From Flammeovirga sp. SJP92 (GTDB taxonomy: Bacteria; Bacteroidota; Bacteroidia; Cytophagales; Flammeovirgaceae), in the NCBI RefSeq assembly GCF_001583495.1, contig NZ_LQAQ01000097.1, positions 1 to 32,240 on the forward strand: a stretch of DNA of 32,240 bases. Direction: 5' to 3'. Every line of letters begins with the position of its first letter. Within the stretch, counting starts at the first letter, position 1. Shown piece after piece: positions 1 through 7,497 of this stretch. A program made the position numbers and the translations under genes. A model generated the notes under the pieces. That model did no database searches. It was not told the origin of the DNA and saw only the letters and a program-made list of their open reading frames with translations.

Positions 1-171
1 ATATTTTTGTAACCAAACCTTTACTGTTCTATCTCCCTGTATTCCATATTTACGTGTAGCTCCTTTTAAACTTAATTGACCACTTTCAACTTCTGAGACA
101 ATTTGAAGTTTTAAGGACATTGAATAATCCTTCTGAGTTCTTTTAACATATTGACTTTTATTGTCTTCCAT
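1..171 (-). CDS. IS3-family transposase OrfA, N-terminal 57 residues (partial)
   Basis: This reading frame is too short for a routine ORF list because it runs off the window. The ATG is at 171, and 57 codons are open to base 1. The peptide begins MEDNKSQYVKRTQKDYSMSL and continues into KLQIVSEVESGQLS and KYGIQGDRTVKVWLQKY. That is the helix-turn-helix pattern of IS3/IS150-type OrfA (basic N-terminus, 'EVESG', then 'KYGI..' and a VxxWL recognition helix). OrfA normally binds the terminal repeats and is joined to OrfB by programmed frameshifting; neither the frameshift site nor OrfB can be seen here. Intactness is unknown. Confidence 0.8.
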   Translation of the reverse strand, partial: MEDNKSQYVKRTQKDYSMSLKLQIVSEVESGQLSLKGATRKYGIQGDRTVKVWLQKY

Positions 172-200
172 AATAACGATTGTTTTAGTGTATCGTTATT
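172..200. repeat. Perfect inverted repeat upstream of IS orfA
   Basis: AATAACGAT (172-180) is matched by ATCGTTATT (192-200) with an 11-base loop. It abuts the orfA ATG. In a transcript entering from outside the element this would form a hairpin next to the translation start. Several IS elements use such a structure to block transposase translation from read-through RNA; that role is inferred here. Confidence 0.5.
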
Positions 201-229
201 TTAGGACTTTACAAATTTTTATAAAAGAC

Positions 230-259
230 AGCCCCTTGAAGGAATCACTCCAAGGGGCT
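230..259 (-). terminator. Intrinsic terminator after the CarboxypepD_reg-like gene
   Basis: The stem AGCCCCTTG (230-238) pairs perfectly with CAAGGGGCT (251-259). Read on the minus strand it is followed by TCTTTTATAAAAATTT. It lies about 20 bases after the stop codon at 280 and just inside the host side of the IS end. Confidence 0.8.
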
Positions 260-279
260 ATTTTATGCTTTGAATTGCG

Positions 280-1167
280 TTAGAGACTTTCTTCCTCCAA
301 GTAATCCAAATAGAAATTGAGTTTGAATTTACTTATTTTCCATTTCCCCAATACTTTATCTCTCGAAAGATGACGAGCTGACGACAATGGAGCTGCAGAT
401 ATAGAAAAGAACTTACTTTCTTTATCCGTATTTTCACTATCTACCCATTGCAATGAAACCCCAACATTTTCCATACTTTTATCAAGATGTACATTATAAG
501 GTTTCAAATCGACATTATACCATCCTCTGAACTGATTTTCTATTTTGAAAATAATGTCTTGATCATTGATTAATACAGTAGGCTTACCATTTTCTATTTT
601 ATAAAAGTGTAACCGGAACTTGACAAACTTATATTCATTACTGCTAATATGGAAATTAAGCGATTGTAGGGTACAGTTTTTCTTTACTGGTAGAATCATT
701 CCTCTTTCTTTCCCTATATGATTAGACTCAACCTCTCCGTAGATAAAAAAATTGTTATGAAATAAAGCCAACATGGTATGTGACTTACCCAACTTCTTTA
801 CTTTATGCTGAGGTGCTTTTTCTTTTGTTTGTCTTGAGGTAATACTTACTTCATCCAATACAACCGTATCAGGCTGAAGATAAATTTCACTATTCTGATA
901 CAGTTCTTCAATTGATAGGTGCTTTGTTTTATAACCGATACAAGAAAATGTCACTTTATCATTTTCATTTAATTCAGCTTGAATTTTCAATGTAAATTTA
1001 CCCTTTTGATCTGAAACGGTTCCAATCCCTTTATGCATTGACGCAACATTGACATAGGGTATATATTGGTTTGATTTTGCATTTTTTATTTGACCATTCA
1101 AGATTTTCTGGCCAAAAGAAAGGTGATGAATAAATAATAAAATGAAGAAGATATAAAAGTATTTCAT
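280..1167 (-). CDS. Secreted CarboxypepD_reg-like domain protein
   Basis: The 295-residue protein has a hydrophobic signal peptide (residues 1-19, ending ..HLSFGQ). A carboxypeptidase-regulatory-like beta-sandwich follows at about 22-105; it shows 'G.I.......IPYVNV', 'GT.SD..G.F.L' and 'F.CIGYKT', ending in 'DTVVLDEVSI', the pattern seen at the front of TonB-dependent receptors. The remaining 190 residues (about 125-295) are beta-rich and contain no barrel or plug, so this is not a receptor. Proteins of this build are common in Bacteroidota and mostly uncharacterised. It is probably periplasmic or exported; the function is unknown. It is followed by its own terminator, and another terminator precedes it, so it is likely monocistronic. 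Confidence 0.75.
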   Translation of the reverse strand: MKYFYIFFILLFIHHLSFGQKILNGQIKNAKSNQYIPYVNVASMHKGIGTVSDQKGKFTLKIQAELNENDKVTFSCIGYKTKHLSIEELYQNSEIYLQPDTVVLDEVSITSRQTKEKAPQHKVKKLGKSHTMLALFHNNFFIYGEVESNHIGKERGMILPVKKNCTLQSLNFHISSNEYKFVKFRLHFYKIENGKPTVLINDQDIIFKIENQFRGWYNVDLKPYNVHLDKSMENVGVSLQWVDSENTDKESKFFSISAAPLSSARHLSRDKVLGKWKISKFKLNFYLDYLEEESL

Positions 1168-1264
1168 TTAGAGTTATAGTTTTTAATGCTTTTGTTATTG
1201 ACACTACATCATAGACCCTAAAAGGAAATAAGTGGTTGGCAGAAGAAAAAAAGAGCATAAAAAA

Positions 1265-1290
1265 AGCTAGTCCAAATCAATGAACTAGCT
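1265..1290 (-). terminator. Intrinsic terminator of ahcY
   Basis: AGCTAGT (1265-1271) pairs with ACTAGCT (1284-1290). On the minus strand the stem is followed by a run of seven T. It lies 35 bases after the ahcY stop codon. Confidence 0.8.
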
Positions 1291-1324
1291 CTATATTTTT
1301 AAACAGACAGTGTCTGATCAATTC

Positions 1325-2635
1325 TTAGTAACGGTAGTGCTCCACTTTGTAAGGACCTGCTACTTTTACACCGATGTAATTTGCTTGATCTTCTGTAAGA
1401 GTCTCTAATTCAACACCGATCTTCGCTAAATGAAGTCTTGCTACTTTCTCATCTAAGTGCTTAGGTAACATGTAAACTTTATTTTCGTACTGATCAGTAT
1501 TTTGCCATAACTCTAATTGAGCAAGAGTTTGGTTTGTGAAAGAGTTAGACATTACAAACGAAGGGTGGCCAGTAGCACAACCTAAGTTTACTAATCTACC
1601 TTCTGCTAAGATGATCACATCATTTCCTGAAGCAACAGTGTACTTGTCTACTTGAGGTTTGATGTTCACTTTAGTGTCACCATAAGTCTCGTTTAACCAA
1701 GCCATGTCGATTTCGTTGTCGAAGTGACCGATGTTACAAACGATAGCTTTATCTTTTACTTTCTCGAAGTGACGACCTACAACGATGTCTTTGTTACCAG
1801 TAGTAGTAACAACGATATCACCTTCTAGGATAGCGTCATCCATTTTCTTCACTTCAAAACCGTCCATTGCAGCTTGTAAAGCGCAGATTGGATCAATTTC
1901 AGTAACGATAACACGAGCACCTGCACCTCTTAATGAAGCAGCAGAACCTTTACCTACATCACCGTAACCAGCAACAACTGCTACTTTACCAGCAATCATT
2001 ACGTCAGTAGCACGACGGATACCGTCTACTAATGATTCTTTACATCCGTATTTGTTATCAAACTTAGACTTTGTTACTGAGTCGTTGATATTGATAGCAG
2101 GGATTGGTAAAGTACCGTTTTTCTCACGGTCGTGTAATCTTAATACACCTGTAGTAGTTTCTTCCGAAAGACCTTTGATACCACTTACTAATTCAGGGTA
2201 ACGATCGAAAACCATGTTAGTAAGGTCTCCACCATCATCCAAGATCATGTTTAGAGGCTTACCGTCTTCGAAAGCGTGTAAAGTTTGCTCAATACACCAA
2301 TCAAACTCTTCCTCAGTTAAACCTTTCCAAGCATAAACTGGAACACCTGCTGCTGCAATTGCTGCCGCCGCTTGATCTTGAGTTGAGAAAATGTTACATG
2401 ATGACCATGTTACCTCAGCACCCAACTCAACAAGAGTTTCGATTAAAACTGCCGTTTGAATAGTCATGTGAAGACATCCAGCAATTCTAGCTCCTTTCAA
2501 TGGCTTAGAAGGTCCGAACTCTTCTCTTAAAGACATTAAACCTGGCATTTCTGCTTCAGCCAGTTCAATTTCTTTTCTTCCCCAGTCAGCTAAAGAAATA
2601 TCTTTAACCTTGTATTTAACTGTTGTACTTTCCAC
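1325..2635 (-). CDS. ahcY: Adenosylhomocysteinase (S-adenosyl-L-homocysteine hydrolase)
   Basis: The enzyme reversibly hydrolyses S-adenosylhomocysteine to adenosine and homocysteine in the cytoplasm, using bound NAD, and so keeps methylation going in the activated methyl cycle. Its 436 residues match the usual length. Visible hallmarks are the NAD-binding GYGDVGKG (223-230), the substrate residues D134, E159, K189 and D193 in 'DDGGD', 'SEETTTG' and '[10 protein letters not shown]', the nearby C198, and the family's C-terminal PYKVEHYRY. No key residue is missing. The ATG at 2635 gives the expected N-terminus. It stands alone, between a terminator and a 283-base divergent intergenic region. 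No SAH riboswitch was recognised upstream. Confidence 0.98.
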   Translation of the reverse strand: MESTTVKYKVKDISLADWGRKEIELAEAEMPGLMSLREEFGPSKPLKGARIAGCLHMTIQTAVLIETLVELGAEVTWSSCNIFSTQDQAAAAIAAAGVPVYAWKGLTEEEFDWCIEQTLHAFEDGKPLNMILDDGGDLTNMVFDRYPELVSGIKGLSEETTTGVLRLHDREKNGTLPIPAININDSVTKSKFDNKYGCKESLVDGIRRATDVMIAGKVAVVAGYGDVGKGSAASLRGAGARVIVTEIDPICALQAAMDGFEVKKMDDAILEGDIVVTTTGNKDIVVGRHFEKVKDKAIVCNIGHFDNEIDMAWLNETYGDTKVNIKPQVDKYTVASGNDVIILAEGRLVNLGCATGHPSFVMSNSFTNQTLAQLELWQNTDQYENKVYMLPKHLDEKVARLHLAKIGVELETLTEDQANYIGVKVAGPYKVEHYRY

Positions 2636-2663
2636 TTGTAAATTTTATTTGATTTTCTAATTA

Positions 2664-2671
2664 CAAATCTA
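2664..2671 (-). promoter_or_regulatory. Possible -7 box of the ahcY promoter
   Basis: The minus strand reads TAGATTTG, a match to the Bacteroidota -7 consensus TAnnTTTG, ending 28 bases before the ahcY ATG. No TTTG -33 element stands about 20 bases upstream, so only half of the promoter is recognisable. Confidence 0.3.
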
Positions 2672-2886
2672 ACACATTTTTATGGATTAGAATTGATACT
2701 AAGTAAAATAGTAACTTGTTAACACTATTTTCAAGCGATTTTGTTTATTAAATCCCACTATTTTTTTTCAAAGAATTATAGTTTCATTTAATTTTAACAA
2801 AGTATCATGTAAATTTCGATATGGAATTGAAATGCTACTATTGTAACAAACAAATTTGTAGTTTTTGATTTTTTTAATCCGCCTTC

Positions 2887-2904
2887 TTTACACAATTGTG
2901 TAAA
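2887..2904. promoter_or_regulatory. 18-bp perfect palindrome, candidate operator
   Basis: TTTACACAATTGTGTAAA is a perfect palindrome ending 14 bases before the ATG at 2919. Its position between the divergent ahcY and the GH3/serine hydrolase gene, close to the latter, suits a repressor dimer site. The regulator is unknown. The U-run needed for a terminator is absent on either side. Confidence 0.45.
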
Positions 2905-2918
2905 CCTTATCAGTACGA

Positions 2919-5735
2919 ATGATTCAATACAACAATATATATATTCTTTCTATCTTATTTTTGATGTGCAATTTTTCTTTGCCGAACTTCACATACGGTG
3001 CAGAAAAGGACAGCCTATTCAATCAATTAACTTTAGAACAAAAAATTGGGCAATTGATTTTTGCCCTTCCTCAGCAAAATGACAAAGAAATCAAGGCGCT
3101 GGGTAGAGAAAATAAACTAGGTGGGGTTGTTTTTGATAAATATTGCTCCAAAAACACCTATACTTATTTCAATAACTTGAATAAACTTCCCAATAAAGTA
3201 CCTGTTTTGTTAGGTGTTAAATCACAGGAAGCCATTCACTGTCTTGATAATAATTATAATGTATTACCTGATAAATTTCATCTAAGTGCAATTGGCAGTA
3301 ATATTTTCACATACAATACTTATCATGAAATTGGTAAAATCAACAAGAAATTAAACATTGACTTTTTTCTGGCTGAAACATTAGCCATACAACACAATAA
3401 TAGTTCAAAGATTTATGGTTTTGGAAGTGATCCGAATAATGTACTTGAAAAAAACCACGCTGCACTTAAGGGGCTTCATCAATCTGAGATCTTAACTGGT
3501 ACTATCCTCCCTGTAAAAACAGAATTTTATGAAACTTTGGATCTCAATGAGCAATTGGTATTGAAACAGCTTATAAAAGATAGTTTAAATATCATTACTC
3601 CTTCTGAGGCATTATTTGAAGTTTCTTTATTCAGTTCCACCTTTATACATTTCCTTACGGACTCTATTTCATTTGACGGGTTAATATTTACAGGAGATTT
3701 ATCGGCAGGGTCAAGTATTCAAACAGCACAGCGAAATGCCATTGAAGCATTGAAAAGAGGACATGATGTATTAGTGCTTTCTGACCATCATCTTGAAGTG
3801 ATTAAAGCCATCAAGGCGGCCGTAAAACAAGGAACGCTGGATATGGAAATTATTGAGGAGCATTTTCAGAAAATAAAAAACTATAAAACACAAAAAGATA
3901 CGCATATCATCAACTATTCCAATCCTCATGAATTGGATGCTATCGGCTCTGAAACGTATGAAAAATCAGTTACAGTACTTTCCAACCTTGACAGCATTAT
4001 TCCCCTTCCGAGCTTGAATACAGAAAAGTTCCAACTGATCAGTATTGGCACCCGAAAGAGAGATGATGTTTTTGCTAATACGATGAGAATGTTCATTGAT
4101 TTTGATTATCACAAAATTGAACACTCCAGTTTTTCTACTGCACAAGTCAACCTTCTGTTGGAAACCTGTAAGAAAAAAGATATTGTACTCATCAACATTA
4201 TTTGTCATCAAGAAAATTCTAAGCATCGTTTTGGAGTAAGTTATGCCACTGAGCAACTTATTGAACAACTCCAGCGAAAAACCAATGTAATTGTAATTTT
4301 AAGTGGACAGCCCAATGGACTAAAATACCTTTCTAAAACAAGAAATTTACTGGTAAGCTATTCTACAACTCCTTATGCTCAAAAAGCCAATGCACAGGTA
4401 ATTGCTGGAGCATTGGAAGCAAATGGAAAACTGCCATTAAATATTACCGATCGTTTTGCAGTCAATACAGGACAAAAAATCAAAAATTTTGGAAGGTTAG
4501 GTTACGGAAAACCTGAACAAGTAGGCTTAAATGGCGAAGTTTTAAGCCATTTGATTGACAGTATAGCCAATCAAGCTATTTTTATGGAGGCTACTCCGGG
4601 CTGTCAAGTGGTTGTGGCAAAGAATGGCAAGATTGTATTTGAAAAATCTTATGGCTATTTCACTTATGAAAAAGAAGTGCCTGTGACCAATCAGACTGTT
4701 TATGATATTGCTTCTGTGACCAAGGTTGCATCAACTACACAAGCACTCATGATGTTGGATTATAAAGATAGCATCAATGTCAACAGCAGGTTGAAAGAAT
4801 ATCTTCCAGAAACAGATTCAACCAATAAAGGCAATATCAGGTTAATTCAGTTCCTCACGCATACTGCTCCTCTCAGGGGTGGCTATTATTTCTGGGGACA
4901 TGCTTATGATAAGGATACTAAAAAATATAACCCTACTTATTTAAGCCCCATTAAAAAAGACGGCTTCTCTGTGCAGGTCACACCCGATTTGTTTGCTACT
5001 GACAGCATAAAAGACACAATGTGGAAATGGTTGCTAGAGTCTCCTATTTCTACCAGAAGAAAATACACTTCAGAAATCTACAGGTACTGGTACAGTGATT
5101 TGGGGTATTATTTCCTACAAAGAGTCATTGAAAGCAAAACGCATACATCATTAGACCGATTTATGCAGGATAGTTTATACAACCCATTAGGTACAAGAAC
5201 GCTGGGTTATTTACCGTTGAAGAGGGTGAATATCTCAAGAATTCCTCCTACAGAAATGGATATCAATTATCGTCAATCCCTCATCAAAGGATATGTACAT
5301 GACCCTTCTGCGGATTTAATGGGCGGTGTTGGCGGGCACGCTGGTGTATTCTCCAATGCTCATGATCTGGCCATCTTAATGCAAATGAACCTCCAAAACG
5401 GATCTTATGGCGACAGAACTTATTTTGACAAAGCAACACTCAATAAATATAATCGTCAGCCTTACCTTCGATTTAAAAACAGAAGAGGATTAGGCTGGGA
5501 CAAACCTCCTAAACAAGGTGATCCGGGCAACACTGCTCCTGAAGCTCCAAAATCTACATTTGGACACACAGGTTTTACTGGAACATGTGCGTGGATAGAC
5601 CCTGACAATCAAATTGTCTATGTATTCCTCTCCAACAGAGTATACCCTACGGCAAGAAATAATAAACTGGCGAAAGAAAATATTAGAGAAAATATTCAAT
5701 CGGCAATCTATAAAGCGATGGAAACAAGCCGATAA
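2919..5735 (+). CDS. GH3-like (degenerate) / serine beta-lactamase-family hydrolase fusion
   Basis: The 938-residue exported protein has a signal peptide of about 28 residues. Residues 35-330 have the fold signature of a GH3 (NagZ-like) barrel ('LTLEQKIGQL', 'FGSDPNNV', 'FDGLIFTGDLSAG'). About 340-530 resembles the GH3 C-terminal part, and 540-930 is a class C beta-lactamase/penicillin-binding-type domain. The latter has S599-V-T-K602 (SxxK), Y725-S-D (the YxN-like element) and H883-T-G (the KTG-like element), so it looks active. The GH3 part does not: the usual KHFPGHG loop is replaced around 193-203, and the nucleophile position in the FTD/FSD motif is G259. Fusions of this type occur in Bacteroidota and are usually linked to peptidoglycan or aminosugar recycling. 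The likely role is a periplasmic esterase, peptidase or amidase; the substrate is unknown. Confidence 0.85.
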   Translation: MIQYNNIYILSILFLMCNFSLPNFTYGAEKDSLFNQLTLEQKIGQLIFALPQQNDKEIKALGRENKLGGVVFDKYCSKNTYTYFNNLNKLPNKVPVLLGVKSQEAIHCLDNNYNVLPDKFHLSAIGSNIFTYNTYHEIGKINKKLNIDFFLAETLAIQHNNSSKIYGFGSDPNNVLEKNHAALKGLHQSEILTGTILPVKTEFYETLDLNEQLVLKQLIKDSLNIITPSEALFEVSLFSSTFIHFLTDSISFDGLIFTGDLSAGSSIQTAQRNAIEALKRGHDVLVLSDHHLEVIKAIKAAVKQGTLDMEIIEEHFQKIKNYKTQKDTHIINYSNPHELDAIGSETYEKSVTVLSNLDSIIPLPSLNTEKFQLISIGTRKRDDVFANTMRMFIDFDYHKIEHSSFSTAQVNLLLETCKKKDIVLINIICHQENSKHRFGVSYATEQLIEQLQRKTNVIVILSGQPNGLKYLSKTRNLLVSYSTTPYAQKANAQVIAGALEANGKLPLNITDRFAVNTGQKIKNFGRLGYGKPEQVGLNGEVLSHLIDSIANQAIFMEATPGCQVVVAKNGKIVFEKSYGYFTYEKEVPVTNQTVYDIASVTKVASTTQALMMLDYKDSINVNSRLKEYLPETDSTNKGNIRLIQFLTHTAPLRGGYYFWGHAYDKDTKKYNPTYLSPIKKDGFSVQVTPDLFATDSIKDTMWKWLLESPISTRRKYTSEIYRYWYSDLGYYFLQRVIESKTHTSLDRFMQDSLYNPLGTRTLGYLPLKRVNISRIPPTEMDINYRQSLIKGYVHDPSADLMGGVGGHAGVFSNAHDLAILMQMNLQNGSYGDRTYFDKATLNKYNRQPYLRFKNRRGLGWDKPPKQGDPGNTAPEAPKSTFGHTGFTGTCAWIDPDNQIVYVFLSNRVYPTARNNKLAKENIRENIQSAIYKAMETSR

Positions 5736-5789
5736 AAAATGCATAACATTAAATATTGACGTTTATTATTAATATAATACACTCAATAA

Positions 5790-5821
5790 TTTGGTTTGTA
5801 AAAAATATTCCTCTACTTTTG
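5790..5821 (+). promoter_or_regulatory. Promoter of the tRNA-Arg pair
   Basis: TTTG at 5790-5793 and TACTTTTG at 5814-5821 are separated by 20 bases, a textbook match to the Bacteroidota housekeeping promoter (TTTG-N19..21-TAnnTTTG). Transcription should start near 5828, about 25 bases before the first tRNA. Confidence 0.75.
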
Positions 5822-5851
5822 CATCGCTTTAAAGGAAAAAGCACTTCAAAT

Positions 5852-5925
5852 GGCTCCGTAGCTCAACTGAATAGAGCATCACATTACGGCTGTGAAGGTT
5901 CCAGGTTTGAATCCTGGCGGGGTCA
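5852..5925 (+). tRNA. tRNA-Arg (anticodon ACG), copy 1
   Basis: The full cloverleaf can be drawn: acceptor GGCTCCG/CGGGGTC, D-stem GCTC/GAGC, anticodon stem TCACA/TGTGA with loop TTACGGC (T33, anticodon ACG), T-stem CCAGG/CCTGG, and discriminator A at 5925. A34 would be deaminated to inosine so that CGU/CGC/CGA are read. CCA is not encoded (CAA follows). Confidence 0.95.
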
Positions 5926-5949
5926 CAATCTTTTTCCTAAAGAGCAAAT

Positions 5950-6023
5950 GGTTCCGTAGCTCAACTGAATAGAGCATCACATTACGGCTGTGAAGGTTCC
6001 AGGTTTGAATCCTGGCGGGATCA
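5950..6023 (+). tRNA. tRNA-Arg (anticodon ACG), copy 2
   Basis: This is a tandem copy 24 bases after the first, identical over the arms except at one acceptor pair. The acceptor is GGTTCCG/CGGGATC, so C-G at pair 3-70 in copy 1 has become T-A. The anticodon loop TTACGGC and T-arm are unchanged. CCA is not encoded. The two copies share the upstream promoter and the downstream terminator. Confidence 0.95.
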
Positions 6024-6029
6024 CAACAA

Positions 6030-6055
6030 AGGTCAATATCGAAAGATGTTGGCCT
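6030..6055 (+). terminator. Intrinsic terminator of the tRNA transcript
   Basis: An 11-pair stem (6030-6040 with 6045-6055, including G-T pairs) is closed by a GAAA tetraloop and runs straight into a tract of T. It begins 7 bases after the second tRNA. Confidence 0.85.
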
Positions 6056-6119
6056 TTTTTTGTTTAGACAAAATATCTTCATTTCTCTTATTTCTAATAA
6101 CAAAGTATTACAACAAAAA

Positions 6120-6142
6120 AGACCCAACTAAACATCGGGCCT
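6120..6142 (-). terminator. Intrinsic terminator at the end of the SusCD operon
   Basis: On the minus strand AGGCCC (6142-6137) pairs with GGGTCT (6125-6120, one G-T pair), followed by six T. It lies 29 bases after the phosphodiesterase stop codon. The sequence closely resembles the terminator at 18812-18843. Confidence 0.75.
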
Positions 6143-6170
6143 TCTTGCTTTCTTTAAATTGGTAAAAAAG

Positions 6171-7433
6171 TTAAGATTGGTTTCCTTCTTTCACTGTCCA
6201 GGTGTTTGTGATTGTATTATTTGATTTTAAAACGATTTTCTGAAAATCACCAAGTTTATCAAAAGTAAAAGACTTGTCTTTAAGGTTTACTTTACCTAAA
6301 GATGTATACTGATCAGACCCTCCTGTTTTATAATTATTTGTAGTGGTTACCAATACTTCTGCCTCAGCATCTTGTAAAGGCGTCCAAGTAATTGTTGTGG
6401 TATTTTGATTTGTTGTTGCATCAAGCCCAAAGAAATCAGTTGCTCCATAAAAAGCCACATCATCCAATTCTTCTCTTTGTTCTTCTTTGATATTCCAACC
6501 CATAAAATTCACAATGGAAGGATAAATTGATGTTACACCAGGAGTGCCTAATTCAAAATATTTATTCGGTTTTTGATTTGTTACAATCCAAGTCGCTCTT
6601 TCACGCTCAGATTGTCCACCATGGTGGTGCCCTGTTTCTTCTGTACGACCATGATCAGTGGTCACTACAATCATCCACTCCTCTTTGAATTTTGCTTCTC
6701 TTTCTTTTACAGCCTCCCAAACTCTGCCTACTTGAGTATCTGCTTTTGTTACATACTCATAGAAGTAATCACTATCTCCAAAGCGATGAGATGCATCGTC
6801 AGTATACTGTAGATAAACCCAAGAAAAATCTGGACCTTTCTCTTTAATGTACCTTCCGGCTTCCTTACTCACCTTCTCATCAATTTCAAAATACTGAAGG
6901 TTATTTTCTTTCTTAGGGAAATTGACTGTATCTAATTCAAAACCATCAAATGCATAATCCACTTTTACATTTCCAGTAGACGCTAAACCTTCGCCTATTA
7001 ATTTTGTTCTATTATCTAGCCATGTAGAATAAATAGCTGTAGAATATGGCTTTTCTTGTTCTTTGGCCAGTTTAAAAAGTGAAGTATAATGATAATTAGG
7101 GGCCTTGATTCCATTGCCATACACATTATGTTTATTCACCCAAGTACCTGTCAATAATGAGTTGTAGCCTACTGCAGAAATAGTGGGAGTCTGTGAATAG
7201 CCACCTTTTTTCCCTCCAACATATGCGTGCGTGTATCCGCCAATAGCGGCTATACTATCTAAATAAGGTGTACTGACCTTCTCCACAACATCGTTCGGAA
7301 TACCATCCACAATAATGTAGACCACTTTTCTCTCTTTCTCCTTTTGAACTATTGATTGGCTTTCTGAAGAAGGTTGACAGCTCACCAATAAAATAAATAG
7401 AAGTGATACTAAACCTAATGTATAATTTTTCAT
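6171..7433 (-). CDS. Alkaline phosphatase/phosphodiesterase-superfamily lipoprotein
   Basis: The 420-residue lipoprotein (lipobox LVSC, C19) belongs to the type I phosphodiesterase/nucleotide pyrophosphatase branch of the alkaline phosphatase superfamily. Metal and active-site features are visible: D43 in 'VVYIIVDGIP', the nucleophile threonine in SQTPTISAVGYNSLLTG (T82 or T84), 'YTDDASHRFGD', and 'TTDHGRTEETGHHHGG' with its Asp-His pair. An extra beta-rich domain makes up the last 90 residues or so. Such enzymes cleave phosphodiesters in nucleotides, phospholipids or phosphoglycans at two metal ions; the substrate here is unknown. It lies 64 bases after the SusD-like gene and before a terminator, so it is probably the last gene of that operon and acts on what the SusCD pair takes up. 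Confidence 0.85.
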   Translation of the reverse strand: MKNYTLGLVSLLFILLVSCQPSSESQSIVQKEKERKVVYIIVDGIPNDVVEKVSTPYLDSIAAIGGYTHAYVGGKKGGYSQTPTISAVGYNSLLTGTWVNKHNVYGNGIKAPNYHYTSLFKLAKEQEKPYSTAIYSTWLDNRTKLIGEGLASTGNVKVDYAFDGFELDTVNFPKKENNLQYFEIDEKVSKEAGRYIKEKGPDFSWVYLQYTDDASHRFGDSDYFYEYVTKADTQVGRVWEAVKEREAKFKEEWMIVVTTDHGRTEETGHHHGGQSERERATWIVTNQKPNKYFELGTPGVTSIYPSIVNFMGWNIKEEQREELDDVAFYGATDFFGLDATTNQNTTTITWTPLQDAEAEVLVTTTNNYKTGGSDQYTSLGKVNLKDKSFTFDKLGDFQKIVLKSNNTITNTWTVKEGNQS

Positions 7434-7497
7434 AATTGATTTTGTTTGATAATAAAAGTTACCTGCCGAAAGAGCTCAACTTCCGGCAGAAATATAT

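Larger units (their letters stand above)
1..213 (-). mobile_element. Partial IS3-family insertion sequence (left end and orfA start)
   Basis: The element is cut by the window start. It contains the first part of an IS3-type orfA reading leftward. The outer end is placed at 213 because the minus strand there begins TGTAAAGTCCTAAAATAACG, which has the 5'-TG start expected of an IS3-family terminal repeat. The other end, orfB and the target duplication are outside the window, so the boundary is inferred from one end only. Confidence 0.7.

Noticed and set aside
1031-1258. 75-residue minus-strand open frame overlapping the start of the gene at 280
   Set aside because: It overlaps a well-supported signal peptide in another frame and its translation has no protein-like features.
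2636-2918. SAH riboswitch upstream of ahcY
   Set aside because: No conserved SAH-riboswitch core or expression-platform hairpin could be recognised in the AT-rich 283 bases.
5756-6127. Short open frames on both strands over the tRNA pair
   Set aside because: They are read through the two tRNA-Arg genes and repeat because the tRNAs repeat; they are not protein genes.
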